Source: Sphingobium herbicidovorans
GTDB taxonomy: Bacteria; Pseudomonadota; Alphaproteobacteria; Sphingomonadales; Sphingomonadaceae
Length of the DNA stretch: 64,000 nucleotides
Assembly (NCBI RefSeq): GCF_002080435.1
Contig: NZ_CP020538.1
Coordinates: 1-64,000 of the forward strand
Direction: 5' to 3'
Part shown: positions 18,399 to 27,195 of the stretch, one piece after another
Layout of the letters: each line of letters opens with the position of its first letter
Numbering within the stretch: position 1 is the stretch's first letter
Made by a program: the position numbers and the translations under genes
The notes under the pieces: generated by a model
Database searches by the model: none
What the model was told of the DNA's origin: nothing
The model's input: the letters and a program-made list of their open reading frames with translations, nothing else

Positions 18399-19139
18399 AT
18401 GTTCGATCTGACAGGCATGACCGCGCTGGTGACCGGCGCTTCGGGCGGTATCGGTTCCGCCATTGCCAGGGCGCTCGCAGCGCAGGGGGCGACGCTCGCG
18501 CTTTCGGGCAGCAATGAGGATAAGCTGACAGCCTTCGCGGCGGAACTGGGCGGCGATCACAAGACGCTGGTGTGCAATCTGTCCGATCCCGCTTCCGTCG
18601 ATGCGCTGGTCCCGCAGGCGGTCGAGGCGCTGGGCGGCAAGATCGACATCCTCGTCAACAATGCCGGCATCACCCGCGACAATCTGGTCATGCGGATGAA
18701 GGACGATGAATGGTCCGACGTCATCTCCGTCAATCTGGAAGCAGCGTTCCGCCTTGCCCGCGCCGCCGCCAAGCCGATGATGAAAGCGCGCTTCGGCCGC
18801 ATCATTTCGATCACCTCGATCGTCGGCGTCACCGGCAATCCGGGACAGAGCAACTACGCCGCGTCAAAGGCGGGTATTATCGGCATGTCCAAGTCGCTGG
18901 GCCAGGAACTGGCGAGCCGCGGCATCACCGTCAATTGCGTCGCGCCCGGCTTCATCCGCTCCGCCATGACCGATGCGCTTAACGACGCGCAGAAGGGCGC
19001 AATCCTGCAAAAAATCCCCGCCGGGGATCTTGGCAATGGTGAGGATATCGGCGCTGCCGTCGTCTATCTCGCCAGTCGGGAAGCGGGCTATGTCACCGGC
19101 CAGACGCTGCACGTGAACGGCGGCATGGCGATGATCTGA
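18399..19139 (+). CDS. fabG: 3-oxoacyl-ACP reductase
   Basis: FabG reduces 3-oxoacyl-ACP with NADPH in fatty-acid elongation. The 246-residue SDR has the cofactor motif TGASGGIGSAIA near residues 12-23, the NNAG motif, a Ser-Tyr-Lys triad (SITSIVG, then QSNYAASK) and the C-terminal VTGQTLHVNGGMAM that defines FabG. AAAGGA lies upstream of the ATG. In most relatives it follows fabD directly; here it is 459 bases downstream because of the intervening cassette. Confidence 0.97.
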   Translation: MFDLTGMTALVTGASGGIGSAIARALAAQGATLALSGSNEDKLTAFAAELGGDHKTLVCNLSDPASVDALVPQAVEALGGKIDILVNNAGITRDNLVMRMKDDEWSDVISVNLEAAFRLARAAAKPMMKARFGRIISITSIVGVTGNPGQSNYAASKAGIIGMSKSLGQELASRGITVNCVAPGFIRSAMTDALNDAQKGAILQKIPAGDLGNGEDIGAAVVYLASREAGYVTGQTLHVNGGMAMI

Positions 19140-19336
19140 GGCCGCCGCGATTCGAGCCTGCGTCCGCGCTCGCCTGTTTTCAACCGGACGGCCTTGTGCC
19201 ATCCACGCACATGGAGCAGGCGGGAATCGTGCGTTTTGATCGTTTCTTGCCTCTTGCCTCTGCCGGGGCTTGGCTCTAGGGCATGCCTTAACAAATATTC
19301 ACAACCATCAACGATACCCAGTAAAAAGGACCACTC

Positions 19337-19570
19337 ATGAGTGAGACCGCGGATCGCGTTAAGAAAATCGTCGTCGAACATCTGGGCGTCGAAGCCGAAA
19401 AGGTGACCGAGGATGCAAGCTTCATCGACGATCTGGGCGCAGACAGCCTGGACATCGTTGAGCTGGTGATGGCCTTCGAAGAAGAATTCGGCGTCGAAAT
19501 TCCCGACGATGCGGCTGAGAAGATCGCCACCGTCAAGGACGCGATCGACTATATCGACAGCAAGCAGTAA
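19337..19570 (+). CDS. acpP: Acyl carrier protein
   Basis: AcpP carries growing acyl chains on a 4'-phosphopantetheine arm. The 77-residue acidic protein has the attachment Ser37 in [10 protein letters not shown], and a normal four-helix length. AAAAAGGA precedes the ATG. A 197-base gap from fabG suggests that it also has its own promoter, as is common for this highly expressed gene. Confidence 0.97.
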   Translation: MSETADRVKKIVVEHLGVEAEKVTEDASFIDDLGADSLDIVELVMAFEEEFGVEIPDDAAEKIATVKDAIDYIDSKQ

Positions 19571-19624
19571 GAATGTTTCGCGGCCCGCCTGCAATGGCAG
19601 GGCCGCATGCGTTTGGAAGGAAAT

Positions 19625-19667
19625 GGCTCCTCCTGTCCGGTAGCACCGGGTCTTGGGGAGCCTTTTC
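19625..19667 (+). terminator. Structured terminator or attenuator between acpP and fabF
   Basis: An outer stem GGCTCC / GGAGCC encloses an inner hairpin CCGGT-AGC-ACCGG and is followed by TTTTC. A second GC-rich hairpin just upstream (19580-19606, GCGGCCC..GGGCCGC) adds structure. It can lower transcription of fabF relative to acpP. Confidence 0.6.
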
Positions 19668-19748
19668 GTATCTGGACCGCCGTTCACAACCGCTGTCGAA
19701 GCGGCTAAGGAGCGGCGCAAGCCTTAAGAAGATTTTCGGAGCAGATAT

Positions 19749-21008
19749 ATGCGTCGCGTCGTTGTAACCGGCCTTGGCATGGTGAGCCCCCTGGGCGGAG
19801 ATGTCGAAACCACGTGGAAGAACATCCTCGCGTCCAAATCCGGCGCGGCCACGATCGCGCGCTTCGACGCCAGCGAATATAAGTGCCGCATCGCCTGCGA
19901 AGTGAAGCCCGCAGACCATGAATATGGCTATGATCCCTCGTTCGACGTCGATCACAAGATCCAGCGGCAGGTCGATCCCTTCATCGTCTATGGTATTTCC
20001 GCCGCCAGCCAGGCGCTGCGCGACGCCGGCCTCGACAATATGAGCGAGGAAGAACGCCTGCGTGCGGGCTGCTCCATCGGTTCGGGCATCGGCGGTCTGC
20101 CGGGCATCGAAAGCGAATCGCTGGTGCTCGCGAACAAGGGGCCGGGCCGCGTTTCGCCGCACTTCGTTCACGGTCGCCTTATCAACCTGATCTCCGGTCA
20201 GGTCTCGATCAAATATGGCCTCATGGGTCCGAACCACGCCGTGGTCACCGCCTGCTCGACCGGCGCGCACTCCATTGGCGACGCGGCGCGCATGATCGCG
20301 ATGGACGACGCCGACGTCATGCTCGCTGGCGGCGCGGAAAGCGCGATCTGCCCGATCGGCATTGCCGGTTTCGCCCAGGCGCGCGCGCTTTCGACCGCCT
20401 TCAACGACACGCCGGAAAAGGCTTCGCGTCCCTATGACGTCAACCGCGACGGCTTCGTCATGGGCGAGGGCGCGGGCGTGGTCGTGCTGGAAGAATATGA
20501 ACATGCCAAAAAGCGCGGCGCGCATATCTATGCCGAGGTGATCGGCTACGGCCTGTCGGGCGACGCCTATCATGTCACCGCCCCGCATCCCGAAGGCAGC
20601 GGCGGCTATCGCTCGATGGAAATGGCGCTGAAAAAGTCGGGCCTCAGCCTCGCCGACATCGACTATGTGAACGCGCATGGTACATCCACCCCGCTCGGCG
20701 ACGAGCTGGAACTGGGCGCGGTCAAGCGGCTGTTCGGCGACAATATCTCGACCATGTCGATGAGCAGCACCAAGTCCGCCATCGGCCACCTGCTGGGCGG
20801 CGCGGGTGCGGTGGAAAGCATTTTCTGCATTCTGGCCATGCGTGACCAGATCGTCCCGCCAACGCTGAACCTGGACGAACCCAGCGAAAGCTGCGTCGGC
20901 GTCGACCTGGTCCCCCATGTGGCGAAGGAGCGCAAGGTGCGCGCGGTGCTCAACAACAGCTTCGGCTTTGGCGGCACCAACGCCTCGCTCATCATGAAGG
21001 CGATCTGA
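19749..21008 (+). CDS. fabF: 3-oxoacyl-ACP synthase II
   Basis: FabF condenses malonyl-ACP with acyl-ACP during elongation. The 419-residue thiolase-fold enzyme has the nucleophile Cys169 in VTACSTGAHS and the two catalytic histidines in NAHGTSTPLGD and AIGHLLGGAG. The start MRRVVVTGLGMVSPLG is canonical, and GGAG lies about eight bases before the ATG. It is followed seven bases later by mltG, a frequent bacterial pairing. Confidence 0.97.
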   Translation: MRRVVVTGLGMVSPLGGDVETTWKNILASKSGAATIARFDASEYKCRIACEVKPADHEYGYDPSFDVDHKIQRQVDPFIVYGISAASQALRDAGLDNMSEEERLRAGCSIGSGIGGLPGIESESLVLANKGPGRVSPHFVHGRLINLISGQVSIKYGLMGPNHAVVTACSTGAHSIGDAARMIAMDDADVMLAGGAESAICPIGIAGFAQARALSTAFNDTPEKASRPYDVNRDGFVMGEGAGVVVLEEYEHAKKRGAHIYAEVIGYGLSGDAYHVTAPHPEGSGGYRSMEMALKKSGLSLADIDYVNAHGTSTPLGDELELGAVKRLFGDNISTMSMSSTKSAIGHLLGGAGAVESIFCILAMRDQIVPPTLNLDEPSESCVGVDLVPHVAKERKVRAVLNNSFGFGGTNASLIMKAI

Positions 21009-21015
21009 TATATCC

Positions 21016-21987
21016 ATGCGGCGGTTCGGGCTTGCCATCCTTGCGATCGGCCTGGCCGTCGCCGCCTTTGTGGCGTTCCGCTTCGTCTATGGCTGGTCGG
21101 AAGCCGGCCCCGCGCCGCGTGATATCACCGTCATCGTGCCCGAAGGCGCCAGCGTCGCCGCCGCCGCCGTCCTGTTGAAGCAGGCGGGCGTCGTGCGATC
21201 CGCCGACGCCTTCCTGACGCGCACCAAGGTTTTCGGGCGCGGCAAGTCGATCAAGGCGGGCGAGTTCCTGATCCCCAAGGGCGCCAGCAATTCGGACATT
21301 TTCTCGATCCTGCAAGGTGGCAAGACGCTCACCCGGCTCGTGACGATCCCGGAAGGCATGCCCTCCATCCTCGTCCACGAACGGTTGATGGCGAACGAGG
21401 AATTGACCGGCGACGTCGCCGTCCCCGCCGAGGGCAGCGTCCTCCCCGACAGCTATGCCTTTGACAAAGGCGAAAGCCGCGCCGCCGTGTTGAAGCGGAT
21501 GCAGGACGCCATGACCCGCACGCTCGCCAAACTATGGGCGCAGCGCGCGCCCAACACCGTCGCCAAATCGCCTAGCGAAGCGATCATCCTCGCCAGCATC
21601 GTGGAAAAGGAAACGGCCGTGCCGTCCGAACGGCCAACAGTCGCGGGCGTCTATGGCAATCGCCTGAAAACCGGCATGATGCTTCAGGCGGACCCGACGA
21701 TCATCTACCCCATCACCAAGGGCAAGCCGCTAGGCCGCCGCATCAAAAAGTCCGAGATCGCGGCGCTCAACGACTATAACACCTATGCGATGACCGGCCT
21801 GCCCAAGGGACCGATCGCCAATCCCGGTCGCCTGTCGATCCTGGCGGTCCTGCATCCCGCCGAGACAAAGGCGCTCTATTTCGTCGCGGACGGGAAGGGC
21901 GGCCATATCTTCGCTGACACGCTGGAAGAGCATAACCAGAATGTCCGCAAATGGTTCGAGATCCGCCGTGCACGCGGAGAGCTTTGA
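21016..21987 (+). CDS. mltG: Endolytic murein transglycosylase MltG (YceG)
   Basis: MltG cleaves nascent glycan strands at the inner membrane and sets their length. The 323-residue protein has one N-terminal membrane helix (about residues 5-27), a LysM-like region, and the catalytic block ASIVEKETAVPSE whose first Glu is the general acid. The QADPTIIYPITKG and NTYAMTGLPKGPIANPG motifs are diagnostic. The gene follows fabF by seven bases and is probably co-transcribed. Confidence 0.95.
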   Translation: MRRFGLAILAIGLAVAAFVAFRFVYGWSEAGPAPRDITVIVPEGASVAAAAVLLKQAGVVRSADAFLTRTKVFGRGKSIKAGEFLIPKGASNSDIFSILQGGKTLTRLVTIPEGMPSILVHERLMANEELTGDVAVPAEGSVLPDSYAFDKGESRAAVLKRMQDAMTRTLAKLWAQRAPNTVAKSPSEAIILASIVEKETAVPSERPTVAGVYGNRLKTGMMLQADPTIIYPITKGKPLGRRIKKSEIAALNDYNTYAMTGLPKGPIANPGRLSILAVLHPAETKALYFVADGKGGHIFADTLEEHNQNVRKWFEIRRARGEL

Positions 21988-22111
21988 GGGCTGGGGCGGA
22001 GGGCCTCTGATCGTCGGTTGACCCGGAATGGCGAGCGTCTGTAAGCGACCAGAGCCGGTCATTTATCCGGCTTTATGTCATCATCTAAACCGGACGCTGA
22101 CGGAAAACACC

Positions 22112-22123
22112 TGATTGTCGGAC
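22112..22123 (+). repeat. Left copy of a 12-bp inverted repeat around the orphan gene
   Basis: TGATTGTCGGAC occurs here, and its exact reverse complement occurs at 23362-23373, enclosing the membrane-protein gene at 22188-23240. See the matching entry. Confidence 0.6.
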
Positions 22124-22187
22124 GCATATCCAGATAGGCATTCAGCCACTTAATTGTTCTGCAATCGAAATCGGCGATCAGGACAAG

Positions 22188-23240
22188 ATGGACGCGATCT
22201 ATTCCCTCTTTTTCGTCTGCTACGCCGCGGGCTTCCTCTTGGTCGCTTTCTTGTGGCGTTGGTATCTCCTTCCAATCGGCGCAGGCCTCTTGTTGCTTCT
22301 ATGGTGGACCATAAGGGGCGTTTTCAATGAGGATTCGCCCGGTGTCATTATCGCAGCGCCCATGGTCGGCCTCGCGTTCCTTGGTGTCCTTGCCGGGCTT
22401 CTCGCTGCGCTGATTGTCTTATCGACGCGAAAATTTGCGCGCCGTTGGGCGTCGCCAATGGTAATTCTGCCAGCCACGTTCTTTACGGTGCCGGTCTTCG
22501 TATTCGGGCTGTTCTTCTGGCAGCAGGCGAACCTAAAGGCGCATAGAGCGCCGCCCTCGGCTTCATGCCTTACCCGTCTGCATCCCGTCGTCTTGGGTGG
22601 CACGGCATTGACGCTGCCGCTCGCCCCGGCATTTTCGGTCGGGCAGGGCCGCGAATATGATCCCAGCTATCCACTCGATGTGAACGAAAAGGCGCGCGAA
22701 TTCTGCGCTAAAACGTCAGCCGGGCCTATCAAAATCACGAATTTGACCGCGCGGCTGACGCCCGATTACACGCGGCATCTCACCGTCCGTAGGTCGGCCT
22801 TTTGCGCCAGCGTGAAACCCTATGGGTGGTGGCATGATCTCTGCCGTCGCGAACATGACGACAATCCCCCTTCCGACTACCCACGCGAAGTCTCATTTTA
22901 TGTGCTGGGCGAATACAACTCGCGCAAGATGCACGCCTTTTCGTCCGACGAACTGGAAAGACTAAAGGTGGATGGACTAACGGCCGAAGAACTGGGCCGA
23001 GGCGTGCGGCGCTTTGGTGATGGACACTACTCGTATTTCACCCGCCGCGATGTGCCCGGCTATCTGGCGCGCTGCTATGCAACCGGACCCATGAAGACCG
23101 ATCTGGCGTGTGTCGCTGGCTATCGGCTAACATCCCGGATCGGGATCATCTATGAGTTCCTCACGCCAGCAGATACCTTCGCCGAAAAATCCGCGTCTTT
23201 CGATCAACGAGCGCGGCAGGTTTTCGACAGTCTCAAATAA
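22188..23240 (+). CDS. Orphan membrane protein of unknown function
   Basis: I do not recognise this 350-residue protein. The N-terminal 115 residues contain about four hydrophobic helices (near residues 5-22, 26-45, 54-80 and 94-112). The remaining 235 residues are soluble and contain six to seven cysteines (SCLTRL, REFCAKT, SAFCASV, HDLCRR, ARCYAT, LACVAG), which could form disulfides if periplasmic. By eye its GC content is lower than that of the flanking genes. It is flanked by a 12-bp inverted repeat. The ATG at 22188 follows CAGGACAAG. Confidence 0.7.
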   Translation: MDAIYSLFFVCYAAGFLLVAFLWRWYLLPIGAGLLLLLWWTIRGVFNEDSPGVIIAAPMVGLAFLGVLAGLLAALIVLSTRKFARRWASPMVILPATFFTVPVFVFGLFFWQQANLKAHRAPPSASCLTRLHPVVLGGTALTLPLAPAFSVGQGREYDPSYPLDVNEKAREFCAKTSAGPIKITNLTARLTPDYTRHLTVRRSAFCASVKPYGWWHDLCRREHDDNPPSDYPREVSFYVLGEYNSRKMHAFSSDELERLKVDGLTAEELGRGVRRFGDGHYSYFTRRDVPGYLARCYATGPMKTDLACVAGYRLTSRIGIIYEFLTPADTFAEKSASFDQRARQVFDSLK

Positions 23241-23546
23241 TAGGCGTAGCTTCGAGATGGCCCACCTGTCGGAAACCACATGATTTCCGTGCAGGGGTAA
23301 CGCACTGCTGCTGAAATTCGGTCGAGTCCGATGTCCCGAACCCTCCACTACCCATCCTACTGTCCGACAATCACTGTCGGATTGTGGAAGCGCCCGACAA
23401 TCTTGCAAGTGGGGTTTTCCGTCACCTTAGAACGACCGCTATAGCGCTATGCTCTCCTGTAAGCAGCCAGTCCGCTCCCCACCCTTTCACGACATAGCAA
23501 CCGTTCGGAGCCTGATGCCAAGTTCCAGAACGCCTCAACCCAAATC
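23241..23546. other. Gene-free spacer with repeated TGTCGGA motifs
   Basis: I find no convincing gene in these 306 bases. They hold a hairpin TCCGACA-ATCAC-TGTCGGA at 23363-23381, another CCGACAATC at 23394-23402 and a TGTCGGA at 23267. The hairpin may terminate the upstream gene, but it has no strong T tract. Confidence 0.6.
23362..23373 (-). repeat. Right copy of the 12-bp inverted repeat
   Basis: GTCCGACAATCA is the exact reverse complement of 22112-22123. It overlaps a local hairpin at 23363-23381. Confidence 0.6.
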
Positions 23547-23966
23547 CTAGTGCAAAACCCCCTTCGCCCGGCACCGCCGCGCGTATAGCCATTGCCCCAC
23601 CGCAACCGCCACGATCACCGCCGGAAACACGGCAGCGCCAGCCCCCTTCACCGCCAGCAAATCCGTGCCCAGAAAGCTGTAGCCAAACTGCACGACCACC
23701 CCGATCACGCACAGCCCGAACAAGGGCGCCGCCACGGCCTTGCGCATCAGCAGCATCGCCGCACCCAGCGTCCCGGAGCAAACCGCCACCGCATAGGCGC
23801 CCCACGCCCATCCCGGCATCCCCGCAAATATCCGCGCCGTATAGGGATCGCTCTTCGCCAACGCCGCAAGATCCGCTGTATATTGCATGATGAACGCCGC
23901 CACGCCGATCAGATTCCACAGCAGCAGAACAAGCGCGATGATCGTGAAGGATCGTGATGTGGACAT
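23547..23966 (-). CDS. Small four-helix membrane protein
   Basis: A 139-residue protein with four predicted membrane helices (near residues 8-30, 45-68, 73-92 and 100-120) and a basic tail RRCRAKG. The pattern, with MQYTADLAALAKSDPYTARIFAGMPGWAWG in the loop and first turns, resembles small sugar-regulated or DoxX-like membrane proteins of unknown role, but I cannot name the family with confidence. I start at the ATG at 23966 because the reading frame upstream is antisense to the peroxiredoxin gene. It is divergent from that gene. Confidence 0.65.
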   Translation of the reverse strand: MSTSRSFTIIALVLLLWNLIGVAAFIMQYTADLAALAKSDPYTARIFAGMPGWAWGAYAVAVCSGTLGAAMLLMRKAVAAPLFGLCVIGVVVQFGYSFLGTDLLAVKGAGAAVFPAVIVAVAVGQWLYARRCRAKGVLH

Positions 23967-24063
23967 GCGTGTTTCCCCTGCATGATGCCCTTTGCGCCTT
24001 TGCGGCGAAGCGAGCATATAGAGGTCGGCGATCGCGCGAAAGCGTGCGCCCTTACAGGGAGAC

Positions 24064-24609
24064 ATGACGATGCTGGGACGTTCCGTGCCTGATGTGACGC
24101 TGAAAACCCGCGTGCGCGACGAAAGCGTCGGAGGGCCCAATCCCTTCCGTTGGGAAGATGTCCAGACCGGCGATCTGTTCAAGGGCAAGCGCGTGGTCGT
24201 ATTCTCGCTGCCGGGGGCTTTCACGCCGACCTGCTCGACCGAACAATGCCCCGCCTTTGAACGCTTCTACGACGATTTCAAGGCGCTGGGCGTCGATGAC
24301 GTCTATTGCGTGTCGGTCAACGATGCTTTCGTCATGTATCAGTGGGGCAAGCATCTGGGCGTCAGGAATGTGAAGCTGCTGCCCGATGGGTCGGGCGATT
24401 TTACCCGCCGCATGGGCATGCTGGTGAAGAAGGATCATCTTGGCTTTGGCGACCGTAGCTGGCGCTATGCGATGGTGGTCGATGACGGCAAGGTCGTCGC
24501 CTGGTTCGAGGAGCCGGGCATCAATGACATTGGCGAGGATGACGACCCCTATGGCGAAACCCGGCCGGAACCGGTGCTGGAGTGGTTGAAGGAGCATGCC
24601 GCTGGCTGA
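24064..24609 (+). CDS. Peroxiredoxin, Prx5 subfamily
   Basis: A 181-residue thiol peroxidase. The peroxidatic Cys57 sits in PGAFTPTCST, the hallmark of the Prx5 (AhpE-distinct, redoxin) group; Cys62 in TEQCPAF and a Cys in VYCVSVND are also present. It would reduce peroxides using glutathione/glutaredoxin or thioredoxin. CAGGGAG precedes the ATG at 24064; another ATG follows two codons later. Its last 14 bases overlap the downstream 2H phosphoesterase gene, implying coupling. Confidence 0.93.
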   Translation: MTMLGRSVPDVTLKTRVRDESVGGPNPFRWEDVQTGDLFKGKRVVVFSLPGAFTPTCSTEQCPAFERFYDDFKALGVDDVYCVSVNDAFVMYQWGKHLGVRNVKLLPDGSGDFTRRMGMLVKKDHLGFGDRSWRYAMVVDDGKVVAWFEEPGINDIGEDDDPYGETRPEPVLEWLKEHAAG

Positions 24610-25141
24610 TCCGTCCGGGGCGGGGGCGCCGATCATCCTGACGGCGCTCATGGGCGCGGAGGATTTCGCCTGGGCGGACGGATTGCGGCGCGCGCATTTC
24701 CCAGCCGGGCGCAATGTCGTGCCTGCACACATCACATTGTTCCACCATCTGCCCCCGTCGCTGCTGCCGGAACTTGCAGCGCGGATGAAGCATATCTGCG
24801 CCGCTCCGCCGCCTCTCGCTATCGTCAATGGCGTTCTGCTGCTCGGCCGCGGCGTCGCCTTTGATGTGCGCAGCGACGGGCTGCTGGAGATATGGCATGA
24901 ACTGGCGGATGCCTTTACCGGCCTGCTGACGCCGCAGGATCAGGCGCACCCGCGTTTCCACATCACCGTGCAGAATAAGGTGGAGCCTTCCGCCGCTCGC
25001 GCGCTGGCCGACAGTCTGAAGGCGGACTTTCGCACCCGCCCGCTCAAGATCGCGGGGCTGGCGGCGTGGCATTATCGGGAAGGCGGCTCCTGGGATCTGG
25101 CGAAGAAGGCCAGCTTCCGCTCAGCGCGCATCCTCATATAG
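24596..25141 (+). CDS. 2'-5' RNA ligase-like 2H phosphoesterase
   Basis: A 181-residue member of the 2H phosphoesterase superfamily. The two H-x-T/S-x motifs that make the active site are HITLF (near residue 46) and HITVQ (near residue 122). Family members act as cyclic phosphodiesterases or RNA ligases on 2',3'- or 2',5'-linked ends; the substrate here is unknown. The ATG overlaps the peroxiredoxin stop, and its 3' end overlaps the convergent VOC gene by 21 bases. Confidence 0.82.
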   Translation: MPLADPSGAGAPIILTALMGAEDFAWADGLRRAHFPAGRNVVPAHITLFHHLPPSLLPELAARMKHICAAPPPLAIVNGVLLLGRGVAFDVRSDGLLEIWHELADAFTGLLTPQDQAHPRFHITVQNKVEPSAARALADSLKADFRTRPLKIAGLAAWHYREGGSWDLAKKASFRSARILI

Positions 25142-25504
25142 CTCCAGCGGTAACCCGTCGGGATCAGCGAAGAAAGTGAAACGCTGCCCCGTATAGGGAT
25201 CGATCCGAACGGCCTCGCAGGGGACTCCCGCTGCCTCCAGCCGGGCGATCTCCCGATCCAGCTCCTCCACGCAAAAGGCCAGGTGCCGCAGGCCGCACGC
25301 CTCGGGACGCGAGGGGCGGGGCGGGGGCGAGGGGAAGGAGAAAAGCTCGATCTGCGCATTGCCCGCGTCCAGATCGCATTTCCACGATTGCCGTTCTTCC
25401 CGCCAAACTTCGCGGATGATGGGCAGGCCCAATATCTCCGCATAGAAATGCCGGGACCGTGGATAATCGGAACAGATGATCGCGATATGGTGGATGCAGC
25501 GCAT
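25121..25504 (-). CDS. VOC-family protein (glyoxalase-like, YaeR type)
   Basis: A 127-residue vicinal-oxygen-chelate fold protein with two beta-alpha-beta-beta-beta modules. The pattern HHIAIICSDYPRSRHFYAEILG, LRHLAFCVEELD, and FTFFADPDGLPLELYE matches the YaeR/GloA2 group. Putative metal ligands are His5 or His6, the Glu of the first module, the His in LRHLAF and the Glu in LELYE. The substrate is unknown. Its start is 75 bases from the divergent hemB. Confidence 0.85.
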   Translation of the reverse strand: MRCIHHIAIICSDYPRSRHFYAEILGLPIIREVWREERQSWKCDLDAGNAQIELFSFPSPPPRPSRPEACGLRHLAFCVEELDREIARLEAAGVPCEAVRIDPYTGQRFTFFADPDGLPLELYEDAR

Positions 25505-25579
25505 GGCCTTCGCTGCCTAGCATGCGTTGCCCGCCGTCGGAACCTTGATCCCCCCGGCTGGCGCGCCTACACCCCGTCC

Positions 25580-26575
25580 ATGAGCTATGCCCCCTATCCC
25601 GCGCTCCGCCTGCGCCGCACCCGCGCAGCGGCCTGGAGCCGCGCCATGCACGCCGAAATCCGCCTTCATCCCAGCGACCTCATCTGGCCGCTCTTCGTCA
25701 CCGAAGGGCAGGGCGTGGAGGAGCCGATCGGCTCGCTTCCCGGTGTGTCGCGCTGGTCGGTGGACGGGATTGCCGCCCGCGCAAGGGAAGCTCGCGATGC
25801 AGGCATTCCCTGCCTGGCGCTGTTTCCCAATACGCAGCCCGACCGGCGCAGCGATGACGGCGCCGAGGCGCTGAACCCCGACAATCTCATGTGCCGCGCC
25901 ATCCGCGCGATCAAGGACGCCGTGCCGGACATCGGCGTTCTGACCGATGTGGCGCTCGACCCCTATACCGCCCATGGTCAGGACGGGCTGCTCGATGAGG
26001 CGGGCTATGTCATCAACGACGCCACCATCGACGTCCTGATCGGCCAGTCGCTCAATCAGGCGGCGGCGGGCGCGGACATCATCGCGCCCAGCGACATGAT
26101 GGACGGTCGCGTCGGCGCGATCCGCGAGGCGCTGGAGGAAGAAGGCCAAGCCAATGTCCAGATCATGGCCTATGCCGCCAAATATGCGAGCGCCTTCTAC
26201 GGCCCGTTCCGCGACGCGGTCGGCTCCAGCGGCCTGCTGAAAGGCGACAAGAAAAGCTATCAGATGGACCCCGCCAACAGCGAGGAAGCGCTACGCGAAG
26301 TCGCGCTCGACCTGGCGGAAGGGGCCGACAGCGTCATGGTGAAGCCGGGCCTGCCCTATCTCGACATCATCGCCAGGGTGAAGGACCGGTTCGAAGTGCC
26401 CGTATTCGCCTATCAGGTGTCGGGCGAATATGCGATGATCGAAGCCGCTGCCGCTGCGGGCGCAGGGGATCGCGATGCTCTGGTGCTGGAAACGCTGCTG
26501 GCGTTCAAGCGCGCCGGATGCTCGGGCGTCCTGACCTACCACGCGCTCCATGCCGCGCGGCTGCTGGGAGCCTGA
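25580..26575 (+). CDS. hemB: Delta-aminolevulinic acid dehydratase (porphobilinogen synthase)
   Basis: HemB condenses two 5-aminolevulinate molecules to porphobilinogen in haem synthesis. The 331-residue barrel has the Schiff-base lysines in YAAKYASAFYG and VMVKPGLPYLD. The metal site reads VALDPYTAHGQDG with Asp in place of the cysteines of the zinc type, so it should be a Mg/K-dependent enzyme. The ATG at 25580 gives the normal N-terminus (YPALRLRRTRAAAWSRAM); a longer upstream frame is antisense to the VOC gene. Confidence 0.96.
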   Translation: MSYAPYPALRLRRTRAAAWSRAMHAEIRLHPSDLIWPLFVTEGQGVEEPIGSLPGVSRWSVDGIAARAREARDAGIPCLALFPNTQPDRRSDDGAEALNPDNLMCRAIRAIKDAVPDIGVLTDVALDPYTAHGQDGLLDEAGYVINDATIDVLIGQSLNQAAAGADIIAPSDMMDGRVGAIREALEEEGQANVQIMAYAAKYASAFYGPFRDAVGSSGLLKGDKKSYQMDPANSEEALREVALDLAEGADSVMVKPGLPYLDIIARVKDRFEVPVFAYQVSGEYAMIEAAAAAGAGDRDALVLETLLAFKRAGCSGVLTYHALHAARLLGA

Positions 26576-26579
26576 CGCC

Positions 26580-27170
26580 ATGCCTGATCACCCGCACGCT
26601 GCCCAGCCAGATCATCCCGGCGCGACCATCCTGACCTTCGCGGGCAAGACTCCGGTCATCCATCCCAGCGCCTTTATCGCGCCGGGCTGCCGCATCATCG
26701 GCAATGTGGAAATCGGGCCGGACGCCAGCATCTGGTATAATTGCGTGGTTCGCGGCGACGTGAACAAAATCCGCATCGGCGCGCGGACGAATATCCAGGA
26801 CGGCAGCGTCATTCATTGCGACGGCCCGGATGCCAGCCGCCCGGAAGGCTGGCCCACCATCATCGGCGATGATGTGCTGATCGGTCACATGGCCATGATT
26901 CACGGTTGCGAATTGAAGGACCGCGCCTTTGTCGGTCTGGGCGCTGTCGTCATGAATGGCTGCGTCATCGAAAGCGACGCAATGCTGGCGGCCGGGGCGT
27001 TGCTGTCGCCTGGAAAGTCCATCCTCCATCGCCAGCTTTGGGCGGGCCGCCCGGCCAAATATATGCGTGACCTGACCGACGAAGCGCTCATCGGCATGCG
27101 CGAGGGCGTGGACCGCTACGTCCATAACGCAAAAGCGCACAAGGGCGCGCTGAAGGGGACAGCGATTTAG
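26580..27170 (+). CDS. Gamma-carbonic anhydrase-like hexapeptide-repeat protein
   Basis: A 196-residue left-handed beta-helix protein of the gamma-CA/YrdA/PaaY family. Hexapeptide repeats run from about residue 30 to 150. The three zinc-binding histidines are visible in VIHCDG, LIGHMAM and MIHGCEL, and the catalytic-type Asn/Gln/Arg residues lie in SIWYNCVVRGDVN and NIQDGSVIH. The activity may be carbonic anhydrase or an unknown thioesterase-like reaction. The start is four bases after the hemB stop, so the two are co-transcribed. Confidence 0.88.
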   Translation: MPDHPHAAQPDHPGATILTFAGKTPVIHPSAFIAPGCRIIGNVEIGPDASIWYNCVVRGDVNKIRIGARTNIQDGSVIHCDGPDASRPEGWPTIIGDDVLIGHMAMIHGCELKDRAFVGLGAVVMNGCVIESDAMLAAGALLSPGKSILHRQLWAGRPAKYMRDLTDEALIGMREGVDRYVHNAKAHKGALKGTAI

Positions 27171-27195
27171 GTCCAGCTTGTGACGTCCCGAAGTG

